A stretch of DNA of 64,000 nt from JAXDAY01 sp034679345 (GTDB taxonomy: Bacteria; Eisenbacteria; RBG-16-71-46; CAIMUX01; VGJL01): NCBI GenBank assembly GCA_034679345.1, contig JAXDAY010000013.1, positions 220,522 through 284,521 on the forward strand. Reading direction: 5' to 3'. A program made the translations under genes and the position numbers. How positions within the stretch are numbered: position 1 is the first letter of the stretch; each line of letters begins with the position of its first letter. The notes below the pieces were generated by a model. The model was not told the DNA's origin, ran no database searches, and saw nothing but the letters and a program-made list of their open reading frames with translations. This document shows positions 52,214 through 60,490 of this stretch, one piece after another.

Positions 52214-52676
52214 CCCCGGGCTCAAGGACCTCGGCCGCGCCGTCCTCTGCGGCCGAAAGCTATTGGATGCCGGGGTCGAGACCTTCCGCTTCATGCCGGG
52301 ACCGCAACGGCACGCGGCCGTATTGAACGCGGTCCGAACCTGGATCAGCCGTTACGAACCGGCAGTCCTCGTCCTCGAAGCCACGACCGGCGACCATGAG
52401 CCACCCTTCCCAGCGCTCCGCCGTCTGGAGCGATCCCTCAGGGGGCTCGCCGCGCGCCGGAACCTCCCCTGCGTCCTCTATCCCGCCCAAGCCGCCCGGA
52501 AGACCCTCCTCGGCAACGGCTGGGCCGGGAAAGGCGAGGTGGCCGTCACCGTCGCCGCCAGGTTCCCGACGCTTCGGATCTACGTCAAGCAGCACCGCGC
52601 CTGGAAAGAGCGGTACTGGCACAACCTCTTCGACGCGGTCGCCCTCGGCCTCCACCACCAGGCGCAGCCCGCCTGA
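52182..52676 (+). CDS. RuvC-like nuclease 1
   Basis: 164 residues, RuvC/RNase H fold. Catalytic pattern: ILAID11PGLKDLG, VLVLE66ATTG and H147NLFD151AVALG. The middle AARKTLLGNGWAGKGEV region fits the DNA-binding part of RuvC-type resolvases. It differs from chromosomal RuvC and is typical of mobile-element junction resolvases that cut branched DNA. It overlaps the winged-helix gene and is followed by a second RuvC-like gene. Confidence 0.85.
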   Translation: MKNNQTILAIDPGLKDLGRAVLCGRKLLDAGVETFRFMPGPQRHAAVLNAVRTWISRYEPAVLVLEATTGDHEPPFPALRRLERSLRGLAARRNLPCVLYPAQAARKTLLGNGWAGKGEVAVTVAARFPTLRIYVKQHRAWKERYWHNLFDAVALGLHHQAQPA

Positions 52677-52835
52677 TTCCGACACCCGCCCTCCCGCAGC
52701 CGATTCTTCGGCTGACCTCCTGAGGCGCTCTCCTTGCCGAGCGTCGCCGCAGGATCTAGGCCCCCGAGCAAGACGGAGCCGTGATCGCGGTCCCTCTCGG
52801 GAGGGTGCCGACCTCACCAACTGAACGACACGATC

Positions 52836-53423
52836 ATGGAGGAATCCACGATCCTGGGCATCGATCCGGGAACGAAGTACTTGGGAGTCGCGGTCATTCG
52901 CGCATCCCGGCTCATCGCAGGGGGAGTCCACACACTTCGGAACGGTCACCGGCCGCATGACGTGATCGGGCAGGCCCGATCTGTCGTGCTCAAGTACGTC
53001 GCAAAGCACGAGCCGGGCGTCGTCGCGATCGAGCGACCACTCCTCTTTCCGACGAAGCGGGCCGCCTTGGTCTCGGTCATCACGGAGGAGCTGCGCGGAC
53101 GCTCTACGGATGTCGGGCTTCGTGTGATCGAGATCTCGGCCAGGGACGCACGGCGGATCGTGGTGGGAGATGCGCATGCGAAGAAGCTCGACGTGGCGCG
53201 GGTCATCGCGCGGGACCACTTCCCTCAGCTCGCCGGCCGTCTCCCGCGCCGTCCCCGCCACGCCGTTCTCGGATTCGACGACCGCGACCGGTACTGGCTC
53301 CACATGTTCGATGCGATCGCCGTGGCACTGGCAGCGCAGTTCATGGCCCTCTCCCAGGATGTCTCGGTTTCCGCCGCGGGCGGTGATACACTCGACACCC
53401 GGATGCGTAGGGTCAACGGATGA
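52836..53423 (+). CDS. RuvC-like nuclease 2
   Basis: 195 residues. ILGID10PGTKYLGVAV, VVAIE66RPLL and H156MFD159AIAVAL supply the RuvC-type acidic residues. It shares only the fold with its neighbour, with a longer middle (LRVIEISARDARRIVVGDAH) and a C-terminal tail. It is separated from the first by 159 bases without an obvious ribosome site in front, and followed after 19 bases by a zinc-ribbon gene. Confidence 0.85.
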   Translation: MEESTILGIDPGTKYLGVAVIRASRLIAGGVHTLRNGHRPHDVIGQARSVVLKYVAKHEPGVVAIERPLLFPTKRAALVSVITEELRGRSTDVGLRVIEISARDARRIVVGDAHAKKLDVARVIARDHFPQLAGRLPRRPRHAVLGFDDRDRYWLHMFDAIAVALAAQFMALSQDVSVSAAGGDTLDTRMRRVNG

Positions 53424-53442
53424 AGCAGGGAAGGAGGTTGGA

Positions 53443-53817
53443 ATGGCCCTCGACTGGTCTTCGGTTCTGACGCGTCTGAACGGCATCCCTGGATTCTCGG
53501 CGACGGCCCAGCACGTTGCCCTCTTCAAGGATCTCTACGAGCAGGCTCAGAAGGAGAACGAGCAACTCAAGGCGGAGTGCGCCCGCCTGAGGACCGAGCT
53601 TGAGGGCCTCCGCAGACAATCGACCGCACGAACCGAGCTCGAGGAGTTCGACGGCATCCTCTGGAAGCACCGGCCCACTGGCGGGTTCGACTCCAAGCCG
53701 CGCTGCCCGAACTGCCCAGACCATCCAGTCATGGGGGAGTTCCCGCCAGAGGCGCACCTGCACTGGGTTTGTTCCCGCTGCAACGGCGTCTTCGACTACG
53801 TCCGACCGCCAGCCTGA
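53443..53817 (+). CDS. Coiled-coil and zinc-ribbon protein
   Basis: 124 residues. Residues about 25-60 form a coiled coil (YEQAQKENEQLKAECARLRT). The C-terminal part has CPNCPDHP and CSRCNG, a four-Cys zinc-binding pair. AAGGAGG precedes the ATG at 53443. It follows the RuvC-like gene and converges on a secreted protease gene. The role is unknown; nucleic-acid binding is likely from the zinc ribbon. Confidence 0.75.
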   Translation: MALDWSSVLTRLNGIPGFSATAQHVALFKDLYEQAQKENEQLKAECARLRTELEGLRRQSTARTELEEFDGILWKHRPTGGFDSKPRCPNCPDHPVMGEFPPEAHLHWVCSRCNGVFDYVRPPA

Positions 53818-53876
53818 ACGAAGAACGCCCTCCCCAGCGCGGATCTCATCTGCCTCGTCGGCAGTGGCGGTACGAA

Positions 53877-56747
53877 TCAACGGAGCACGATCGCCTTTCG
53901 TCCCGCATGCTGCGGACTAGCGTCGAGCCGGATGAAGAACACACCCGATCCGACCGGCCTTCCCCGGTCGTCCTTGCCGTCCCAGACAATCTCGTGCATC
54001 CCTGCGTCGAACATGCCGTCGAGCAAGGTCCGCACAAGTCGGCCCGCCGCGTCATAGACCCGGAGGGTTGCGCGATCTCGCGCGGGCAGGAGCAGGCGTA
54101 TCGTCGTCAGGTCCGTGAACGGATTCGGCCGATTCCCCGCGACGGACAGGACGGCTCCGTGGCCTCCTTCGGACATCCCAGGAACCCCGGAGGTAACATC
54201 AGTCGTGTCTTCGGTCACCGCGAACATGGAGAGACTGGGTGCTTCGCCCCACACCTGGCGGCCGATCGGATCAACCGAACGGGTGATATCGTGCCAGTAG
54301 CCGTCGACGAAGTGCTGGAGCTTGAGGCGCGCCTCGGACCCAACGGCCTGCGGATCGTATCGGACACCGACCTCGATCGTTCCTTCGTGTTCTGCGGTCG
54401 TCGTCAGGTCGTACGCGCTCCGGATCGCCGCGCCCGACGGCGGCGCTGGGGGTTCCGGGACGGGATCGGCAGTCGTCGTGCCTGCCTGGGTCACGGCGTC
54501 GAATCGGCACTGCCCGCCTGAGGATGGCAGCGTGACAAGGACATCATTTCCCGCCGGGGTCTCGCCCGGATTCGGATCGGTGTAAACGACGCTGAGGTCA
54601 TGCATCCGGGGAGATCCCTGGGGGCTGTTAGTGGCGAGAATCTCAAACTCCAGTGCAGACACCGGGGTATCCCAGAGCAGCATCCGATGCTCGTTTTCCA
54701 GCACGGCATCGAACCACTCCTCGAATTGCGTGTCCTGGGCCAAGGCCTTCCGCACCCGCACGCCCACGCTGTCCGGATTCGTCGAACGCCATCCGATGGA
54801 TCTGAGCGTCTTCGGTGCCCCGAAACTCATACGGTACCAGGCGGTTGTCTGAGCCGGGTACGTACCGGTCAGATCAAGGCGGGCCCGGTAGAGGTCGTTA
54901 CCGCTCTGCGAGTAGCTCTGACCGCCAGCCTCCCACAAGTAGACCTTGCCGTTCTCAGAGGTGACGCAGACGCCAGGACGGCTCGTCCCGACGGGCAGGT
55001 TTTGCAGGGGAATCCATGCCTCCAGGCTGTCGTTCGCCGCGATCCTGCTCATGGCCACGTCCGGCAGGTCGTACCGGCCACCCACGAGGAAGAGGCAGCC
55101 CGCCCCAACGACCCCTGCTCCAGTAGAGAAGTCCTGCGGCGGTCGCTGATGGCTCTCCACCCAGCCGAGCATCGCCCCGTCGTTCCCGAGCCGGCAATAC
55201 CACGTCTGTGCGAGTGGGCCATTGACCAGATACAGCGCGCTGCCGGAAGCGACGAGATCAGTCGACAGGCCGCTGTGATCTTGGCTTCCAACGAACTCGG
55301 CCTCGCTCCACTCGCCGAGGATCCCGTTCGGCTTGATGGGAGCGCCCGCGACGTAGTAGTCGTACGGCTGGAGCCAGCCGCCTCGGTACGAATGCCAATG
55401 GGCGTAGAGATGGCCCTTCGCCACCGCGAGCTGAACTTGGCGGAGGTGCGCATCAAAGGGGAAATCCAGTCCAACCCAAGTGGAGTCGATCGTGCCATTG
55501 CCTCGTACTTTCGCACATCGAAGGAGTGGATTCAGATTCTCCGAGTTCGTATAGACGTAGCCGTAACCGGCGGCAAACTCCGTATCCCACCCATCGACCG
55601 CCGCTCCAGCGGGGCTCAACGGGCCGATGGTCGAATCCGTCAGACAAGGAGCCGAGTAGATCTGCCGCTGCGTAATATAATACTGGCCGTTCCACACGAC
55701 CTGACCCTTGAGAAAGAGATAGCCTTGGTTGCTGAACATGCTGCCTCGTCCAAGGAGCGGCAGTGGAAGGGTCTGCACATGGTGCCACGTCGAGTCGCCC
55801 ATGTCGACGAGACCCTCGGCTTGACGGATTCCCTGTAGCTCGCCACCGGCAACGTCCGTGAGCACGAACTCACTCACCGCCACCGAGCGGCGGAAGTCCT
55901 CCAGGGAGGTCAGCCGGCTGAAGAACATCTCAGGGTATTGCTCTGGGTCGACTGCGTCGGCCTCGCCATCTCCATCGGCGTTGCCCCAGCCAATCTGGCG
56001 TGGCGTGTATTCGCAAAAGGCACTGAAGGGAGCTCCTCCTCGCATGACGCAGTCGTGCCCGTCATCAAGACAGCCGTTACGGTTGGCATTCGTCTCCCCA
56101 TTTGGGGACACCTTGCCGTAGCTATACAGAAGGAATCCGTTGTCGCAGAAGCAGGGGGTGCCTCCGTATTCGTCGCATGCTCCGAAGGCGTGGAGGAGTT
56201 CATGTGCATATGCCTTGAAGTCGTACTCCGTGCCGTAGTAGATGGCCAGCGGGCCGTAGATCTCTTGCTGCAGCTCGTCGACGGCATGCGTGGGTCCCCC
56301 GGTCCAAACATGGAATCCTATGACGACTGCGTCGTAGCCGTTCTTCCACAGAAGAACCACGTCATCGGAGAGGACGCTGTCCCCATCTGCGTCGTTATGC
56401 CCAAGGAATGCTACGGCTTCATTGACCCACTCACGACCCAGTCCGTGGCTGGCGTCGCGAAGGATGCTGGTCCGTGCGAGAACGTGATCGATGTCGAGAG
56501 GTACCGGAGGATCTTGGGCGGCCGCTTGCTCCTCAAGCCACTGACATGCCGTGTCCAGTTTGTCGCGGAGTTCGGCAAGCGATTGATCGCCCCAGTAGGT
56601 TTGGCCATCGTCATCGACAGCAAGGTTGTACCACAAAACGTGTCCCGACAAGAGGTCGGCGGTATCTGCGGGAAAGCGAACTGCAAGCGTATCGCTCGCG
56701 AGAGGGCAGAGCGTCAGGGCGAGAGCCAGAGAGGCGAGCGAGCGCAT
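53877..56747 (-). CDS. Secreted metzincin-like protein with FlgD-Ig sorting domain
   Basis: 956 residues from the ATG at 56747, which begins a signal peptide (MRSLASLALALTLCPLASDT) and has GAGGGG upstream. Residues about 40-260 contain a zinc-protease motif AYAHELLHAFGACDEY (HExxHxxGxxD). The middle is a series of beta domains with many Trp/Gly; late segments resemble discoidin-like repeats. The C-terminal 85 residues are FlgD-Ig/type-A sorting-like (NRPNPFTDLTTIRLLLPA, then YDAAGRLVRTL). It is probably an exported protease. It follows a small membrane gene by 13 bases. Confidence 0.82.
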   Translation of the reverse strand: MRSLASLALALTLCPLASDTLAVRFPADTADLLSGHVLWYNLAVDDDGQTYWGDQSLAELRDKLDTACQWLEEQAAAQDPPVPLDIDHVLARTSILRDASHGLGREWVNEAVAFLGHNDADGDSVLSDDVVLLWKNGYDAVVIGFHVWTGGPTHAVDELQQEIYGPLAIYYGTEYDFKAYAHELLHAFGACDEYGGTPCFCDNGFLLYSYGKVSPNGETNANRNGCLDDGHDCVMRGGAPFSAFCEYTPRQIGWGNADGDGEADAVDPEQYPEMFFSRLTSLEDFRRSVAVSEFVLTDVAGGELQGIRQAEGLVDMGDSTWHHVQTLPLPLLGRGSMFSNQGYLFLKGQVVWNGQYYITQRQIYSAPCLTDSTIGPLSPAGAAVDGWDTEFAAGYGYVYTNSENLNPLLRCAKVRGNGTIDSTWVGLDFPFDAHLRQVQLAVAKGHLYAHWHSYRGGWLQPYDYYVAGAPIKPNGILGEWSEAEFVGSQDHSGLSTDLVASGSALYLVNGPLAQTWYCRLGNDGAMLGWVESHQRPPQDFSTGAGVVGAGCLFLVGGRYDLPDVAMSRIAANDSLEAWIPLQNLPVGTSRPGVCVTSENGKVYLWEAGGQSYSQSGNDLYRARLDLTGTYPAQTTAWYRMSFGAPKTLRSIGWRSTNPDSVGVRVRKALAQDTQFEEWFDAVLENEHRMLLWDTPVSALEFEILATNSPQGSPRMHDLSVVYTDPNPGETPAGNDVLVTLPSSGGQCRFDAVTQAGTTTADPVPEPPAPPSGAAIRSAYDLTTTAEHEGTIEVGVRYDPQAVGSEARLKLQHFVDGYWHDITRSVDPIGRQVWGEAPSLSMFAVTEDTTDVTSGVPGMSEGGHGAVLSVAGNRPNPFTDLTTIRLLLPARDRATLRVYDAAGRLVRTLLDGMFDAGMHEIVWDGKDDRGRPVGSGVFFIRLDASPQHAGRKAIVLR

Positions 56748-56760
56748 TGGGGGAATCCCC

Positions 56761-57096
56761 TCATGGTCCGACTGGCGTGCCGTAAGGCGCTTCATCAAGG
56801 GGGAGGCCCGCCTTGAACTTCAGGGGCACGAGCCGGAGCGTAGCTAAAGGCCCGCAGATGTTGTTCATGAGCCAGTCTCGCAATGCAGCAGTACGGTGGG
56901 CGGTCCCCTCTATCCGCAACACTTCGCGATAGGGATCATCGACCCTCAGACAACCGACGGCGGAGTGATAGAAGATGGCCACCGTCGGAGGAGCACCATA
57001 GAGCATTTGCCAGAGCGCGAGATTGAAGACGATCCCGATCGCAAAGGCGAGCAGGACCAGGACGACCGGGTGAAGATGTGTGGCTCTCTGACTCAT
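56761..57096 (-). CDS. Small membrane protein upstream of the protease
   Basis: 111 residues with one TM helix (about 10-32, VVLVLLAFAIGIVFNLALW) and a soluble C-terminal part without known motif. Short spacing to the protease gene suggests an operon. No ribosome site is strong. Function unknown. Confidence 0.55.
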   Translation of the reverse strand: MSQRATHLHPVVLVLLAFAIGIVFNLALWQMLYGAPPTVAIFYHSAVGCLRVDDPYREVLRIEGTAHRTAALRDWLMNNICGPLATLRLVPLKFKAGLPLDEAPYGTPVGP

Positions 57097-57180
57097 AGAA
57101 TCATAGGGACCTTCTTGCCGTCGGTAAGTCTACCACGATCCCGCCACCGACCAAACTTCGTTTTCCCCAAGGGGGTACGG

Positions 57181-57204
57181 CATCCCCGACCTCCACCCCC
57201 CTAC
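57181..57204 (+). repeat. Element repeat copy C
   Basis: CATCCCCGACCTCC (57181-57194), then A and six C's. Identical over 14 bases to copy A, 8.5 kb away, and close to the inverted copy B. It lies about 100 bases before the annealing-protein-like gene. Confidence 0.5.
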
Positions 57205-57234
57205 GACCCCGCGCCCCTTCTCCGTACGGTGACC

Positions 57235-57253
57235 GTGGAGCCTCGCGCTCCAC
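57235..57253 (+). promoter_or_regulatory. Leader hairpin before the annealing-protein-like gene
   Basis: A 7-bp stem (GTGGAGC, complement GCTCCAC at 57247-57253) with a 5-base loop sits between repeat C and the GGAGG ribosome site at about 57284. It could be an operator or a leader structure. Confidence 0.35.
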
Positions 57254-57294
57254 TGTGTTCCTTCCCAAGTCCTCCCACCGCACGGAGGTTTCAG

Positions 57295-57984
57295 ATGAAC
57301 CAGATCGAGCTTGTCCGCACGATCGAGATCAAGGACCGATCCGGCCGCGTGATCGGAACCAAAGAAGTGGTCACCTACCCCGGCCTGCTCTCGAAGGCCC
57401 ACGAGGAGGGGCTCCAGAAGATCGCGACCCGGCTCGTCCAGGTCCCCTCGGACGAGAACGGCCGGACCGCGATCGCAAGAGCCCTCGTGGAGACGAAGAA
57501 GGGCCGCTTCGAGGGGATCGGCGACGCTTCCCCTGAGAACGTGAACGGCTTCATCGTTCCCCACCTGATCCGCATGGCCGAGACACGGGCGAAGGCCCGC
57601 GCCCTCCGGGATGCCGTCAACATCGGCATCGTCTCCTTCGAGGAGTTGGACGGCGAGGGGATTCTCCCGAACGGCTCGGACCACGGATCGGGTGCTGTCT
57701 CGCAGCCCGCGCGTCCTGTACGGAACGACAGCCGACCAGCGCCGGAGTCCCGACCGACCCGGGGGAACGGCGGCGGCAACGGCGCCCTCATGACCGAGGC
57801 CCAGCGTCGCTACCTCTTCCGCATCCTCGCCGGTCAGGGCCTCGAGAACGAGGCCGCCCACGAGTACCTCAAGGAGTACTTCGAGGTCCACGCGCTCAAC
57901 CAAGTCACAAAAGCGGCGGCGACCACGGCAATCGACGACCTCTTGAAGGGCGACGGGGTGCCCCATGGACCCACTCAGCGTTAG
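57295..57984 (+). CDS. Putative ssDNA-annealing/recombination protein
   Basis: 229 residues. The N-terminal domain (about 1-115) contains RLVQVPSDENGRTAIARALV, then GRFEGIGDASPENVN and RMAETRAKARALRDAVNIG. The TRAxxRALR-type motif recalls phage single-strand annealing proteins of the Sak/ERF kind. A low-complexity linker (about 125-165) precedes a helical C-terminal domain (about 168-225). A strong CGGAGG site precedes the ATG. It overlaps a RecB-type nuclease gene by 20 bases, and annealase plus nuclease is a classic recombination pair. The family call is tentative. Confidence 0.6.
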   Translation: MNQIELVRTIEIKDRSGRVIGTKEVVTYPGLLSKAHEEGLQKIATRLVQVPSDENGRTAIARALVETKKGRFEGIGDASPENVNGFIVPHLIRMAETRAKARALRDAVNIGIVSFEELDGEGILPNGSDHGSGAVSQPARPVRNDSRPAPESRPTRGNGGGNGALMTEAQRRYLFRILAGQGLENEAAHEYLKEYFEVHALNQVTKAAATTAIDDLLKGDGVPHGPTQR

Positions 57985-58726
57985 CCAGGTCCAGAGCTAC
58001 CTCTTCTGCCCGCTCAAGTACCGCTTCCAGTACCTCGACAAGATCACCCCGCCCTGGCGTCCCGCCGCTCTCGCCTTCGGCTCCTCGGTCCACTCGGCCA
58101 TCGAGTGGTTTCACCGGGAACGGAAGGCCGGGAGAGGTCCGACGCCGGAGAAAGTGGCCGACATCTTCGCCGCCGACTGGTTCGCCCAGAACCTGGAGCC
58201 CATCGTATTCCCCGCACGGGAGTCGAAGGAGATCCTGGCTGAGAAGGGCAAGGAACTCGTCCGGCTCTACGCGGAGGAGGCGACCGCAACCGCGCCGCTC
58301 CTCACCGAAGACCGCTTCGAGATCGACCTGGTCGACCCCGAGACGGGCGAGGTGCTGGACCTACGCCTGCGCGGTGTCATCGACCTCGTGGAGCAGGATG
58401 GCACGCTCGTGGAACTGAAGACCGCCGCACGGACCTTTGACACCGGCACACTCGAGCGGCACCTTCAGCTCTCCACATACGCGCTCGTCCGATTCATCCA
58501 GACCGGATCGGTCCCGCCGCTCCGGATCGACGCGCTCCTCAAGACCAAGATCCCGCGGATCGATCGGCTGCCCACGACCCGCACGGTCGAGGATCTGGCC
58601 TGGACCGTCCGACTCATCCAGTCGGTGGCCCGGTCGATCGCGGCCGGCTGCTTCTTCCCGAACCCGTCGTACCGCTGTTCCGAGTGCGAGTTCTTCGCCC
58701 ACTGCCAGTCGTGGCGGGGGGAGTAG
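57965..58726 (+). CDS. RecB-family PD-(D/E)xK nuclease with FeS-type cysteines
   Basis: 253 residues. The nuclease core is LRGVIDLVEQDGTLVELKTA (acidic residues plus ExK) with HLQLSTYALV as the QxxxY motif. C15 in SYLFCPLKYRF and the C-terminal CSECEFFAHC form the four-Cys set seen in Cas4/AddB-type FeS nucleases. Cas4-like proteins degrade DNA ends. No cas genes are near, and its partner is the annealing-like gene it overlaps, so a recombination role is more likely. Confidence 0.85.
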   Translation: MDPLSVSQVQSYLFCPLKYRFQYLDKITPPWRPAALAFGSSVHSAIEWFHRERKAGRGPTPEKVADIFAADWFAQNLEPIVFPARESKEILAEKGKELVRLYAEEATATAPLLTEDRFEIDLVDPETGEVLDLRLRGVIDLVEQDGTLVELKTAARTFDTGTLERHLQLSTYALVRFIQTGSVPPLRIDALLKTKIPRIDRLPTTRTVEDLAWTVRLIQSVARSIAAGCFFPNPSYRCSECEFFAHCQSWRGE

Positions 58727-58760
58727 CCCGGTTCGTTCCGTTCCTTTCACCTCGTTCCCT

Positions 58761-58800
58761 CGGGCCTTCGGGGAATTCCTGAAGGCCCGTCCTTTCTTCT
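58761..58800 (+). terminator. Terminator after the nuclease gene
   Basis: A 9-bp stem (CGGGCCTTC at 58761-58769, GAAGGCCCG at 58781-58789) with an 11-base loop is followed by a pyrimidine tail (TCCTTTCTTCT). It lies 35 bases past the stop codon. Confidence 0.6.
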
Positions 58801-58825
58801 CTCATTCCTCGGAGGAACCCACGCC

Positions 58826-59266
58826 ATGTATGTCGCGGAGCTGAAGACCCGCAAGTACCGGGGCAGGAGACCGCCGGCCGTGACCAAGCCTGAGCAGGTC
58901 GCGCGCCTCATCCGAAAAGCGATCGGGGATCCGAAGCGAGAGCACTTCTTCGCCGTCCTGCTCACGACTCGCCATGCCGTGCTCGGTGTCGAGACGATCT
59001 CGGTGGGGAGCTTGAACGCTTCGATCGTCCATCCCCGGGAGGTCTTCCGGCCGGCGATCACGGCGGCCGCCGCTGCGATCATCCTCTGCCACAACCACCC
59101 GTCCGGGGACGTTTCTCCCTCGGACGACGACATGGAGATCACGAACCGCCTGGCCGATGCCGGGAGGCTCCTCGGCATCGAGGTGCTCGACCACGTCATC
59201 GTCGCCGGGGATTCGGCGTACCTGTCCTTCCGCGAGAAGGGCCTGCTCATGTCCTGTCCCACATAG
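58826..59266 (+). CDS. radC: RadC-like JAB-domain protein
   Basis: 146 residues, containing only the C-terminal JAB/MPN domain of RadC: HAVLGVETISVGSLNASIVH, then the metal motif CHNHPSGDVSPSDDD and LGIEVLDHVIVAGD. The helix-hairpin-helix N-terminal part of chromosomal RadC is missing. Such short RadC proteins are typical of mobile elements; a DNA-repair role is not proven. A GGAGGAA site precedes it. Confidence 0.9.
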   Translation: MYVAELKTRKYRGRRPPAVTKPEQVARLIRKAIGDPKREHFFAVLLTTRHAVLGVETISVGSLNASIVHPREVFRPAITAAAAAIILCHNHPSGDVSPSDDDMEITNRLADAGRLLGIEVLDHVIVAGDSAYLSFREKGLLMSCPT

Positions 59267-59285
59267 AAAAGGAGGATCCCCACCC

Positions 59286-60014
59286 ATGTCCGGTCAGCTT
59301 GTCCTTCACCGCGGCGGCTGGGAGGCGACCAAAGCCGACCTCGCCGCCGTTCCCGTTCCCGAAGAGACCGACTCGTACGTCCCGGTCCCATACGGCCGCT
59401 TCGTCGAGGAGGTGGAGCTGCACGTGCCCCGCTTCGACCTCACGATCACGAATGCCCGTTACGCGCTCGCGCGTGACGGGATGCAGATGTTCGGGGTTCT
59501 GACCTGCGCGAACGGATCGGAACACGCGGACTACGCCCTCGCGATCGGTTTGCGAAGCTCGTACAACCGGAGCCTCTCCGTCGGACTCACGGTCGGGGTC
59601 GAAGTGCTGGTCTGTCTGAACCTCGCCTTCACGGGCGAGGTCTCCGCGAACCGCAAGCACACGGTGAACGTGTTCCGGGACCTTCCGGACCTGATCTATC
59701 GCATGCTCTCCAAGGTCTCCTCCATGCAGAGCCGGATCCACGCGGAGATCGCGGCGATGAAGGAACGGGACCTCACGCCCGAGACGGCCGACCACCTCAT
59801 GGTCGAGGCCGTGCGGCGGAACGTGCTCCCCGCCTCGAACCTACCGAAAGTGATCGACACCTGGGAGAAACCGACACACGGGGAGTTCACTCCCAGGACC
59901 GCCTGGTCGCTCTTCAACGCCTTCACCGAGGTCGCCAAGTCCCGGAGCCCGCGGGTTCAGATGGAATCGGGGCTCCGACTCGCCAGTACCTTCCGGAGCG
60001 CGCTCGCGCTCTGA
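59286..60014 (+). CDS. DUF932 protein
   Basis: 242 residues. The pattern PYGRFVEEVELHVPRFDLTI, FGVLTCANGSEHADYALAIG and NRSLSVGLTVGVEVLVCLN with HTVNVFRDLP matches DUF932 (phage/plasmid-related, sometimes LGT_TIGR03299-like) proteins. Function unknown; they occur in replication modules. It follows RadC by 19 bases with an AGGAGG-type site. Confidence 0.78.
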   Translation: MSGQLVLHRGGWEATKADLAAVPVPEETDSYVPVPYGRFVEEVELHVPRFDLTITNARYALARDGMQMFGVLTCANGSEHADYALAIGLRSSYNRSLSVGLTVGVEVLVCLNLAFTGEVSANRKHTVNVFRDLPDLIYRMLSKVSSMQSRIHAEIAAMKERDLTPETADHLMVEAVRRNVLPASNLPKVIDTWEKPTHGEFTPRTAWSLFNAFTEVAKSRSPRVQMESGLRLASTFRSALAL

Positions 60015-60205
60015 TGAACTGGGGCCTGTCTCCTCTCGAAGGGATGGGCCTCTCTTTTCCTGATTGCGCGGTCGTCACCGGACTCCCGCGACGCGAATCC
60101 CATAGCTCGACGTCCCCCCGCGCGCTAAACTCGCGAGCGTTCGATCGGACGGCTCATGGTTCGACGTGACCGATCAGGTTGCATCGGAACAAGAAGGAGA
60201 CTCAC

Positions 60206-60490
60206 ATGGAGAAGGTAGTCGGCATGTGCTGGTACAAGCCGGAGCACTTCCTGCTGATGCGGGCGATGTTCGAAGATGGCGACGGTCTTCACAAGACCTA
60301 CGAGGAGTGGCTATCAGCCGCGGAACTCGGCCGCAAGCACCTCGAATCAGGAGGAGTAAAGGTCGTGTGCGTTGATCTTGATCCGGACGCGTTTCCGAAA
60401 TGGTGCCGCGACAAGGGGATGAAGCTCAATGCTCAGGCCCGCACAGCCTATGCAAACTGGATGGCGTACCAAGCGGCTACGGGCAGATGA
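60206..60490 (+). CDS. 94-residue hypothetical protein
   Basis: Starts MEKVVGMCWYKPEHFLLMRA and is helical, with KTYEEWLSAAELGRKHLESG and a LDPDAFPKWCRDKG loop. GAAGGAG precedes the ATG. Its TGA overlaps the start of the next gene (ATGA at 60487-60490), so the two form a coupled pair. Unrecognised; a toxin-antitoxin or defence pair is one possibility. Confidence 0.7.
   Translation: MEKVVGMCWYKPEHFLLMRAMFEDGDGLHKTYEEWLSAAELGRKHLESGGVKVVCVDLDPDAFPKWCRDKGMKLNAQARTAYANWMAYQAATGR

Noticed and set aside
57965..58726. Cas4 of a CRISPR system
   Set aside because: The FeS-type Cys set fits, but no cas1, cas2 or repeat array is nearby; overlap with the annealing-like gene favours a recombination nuclease.
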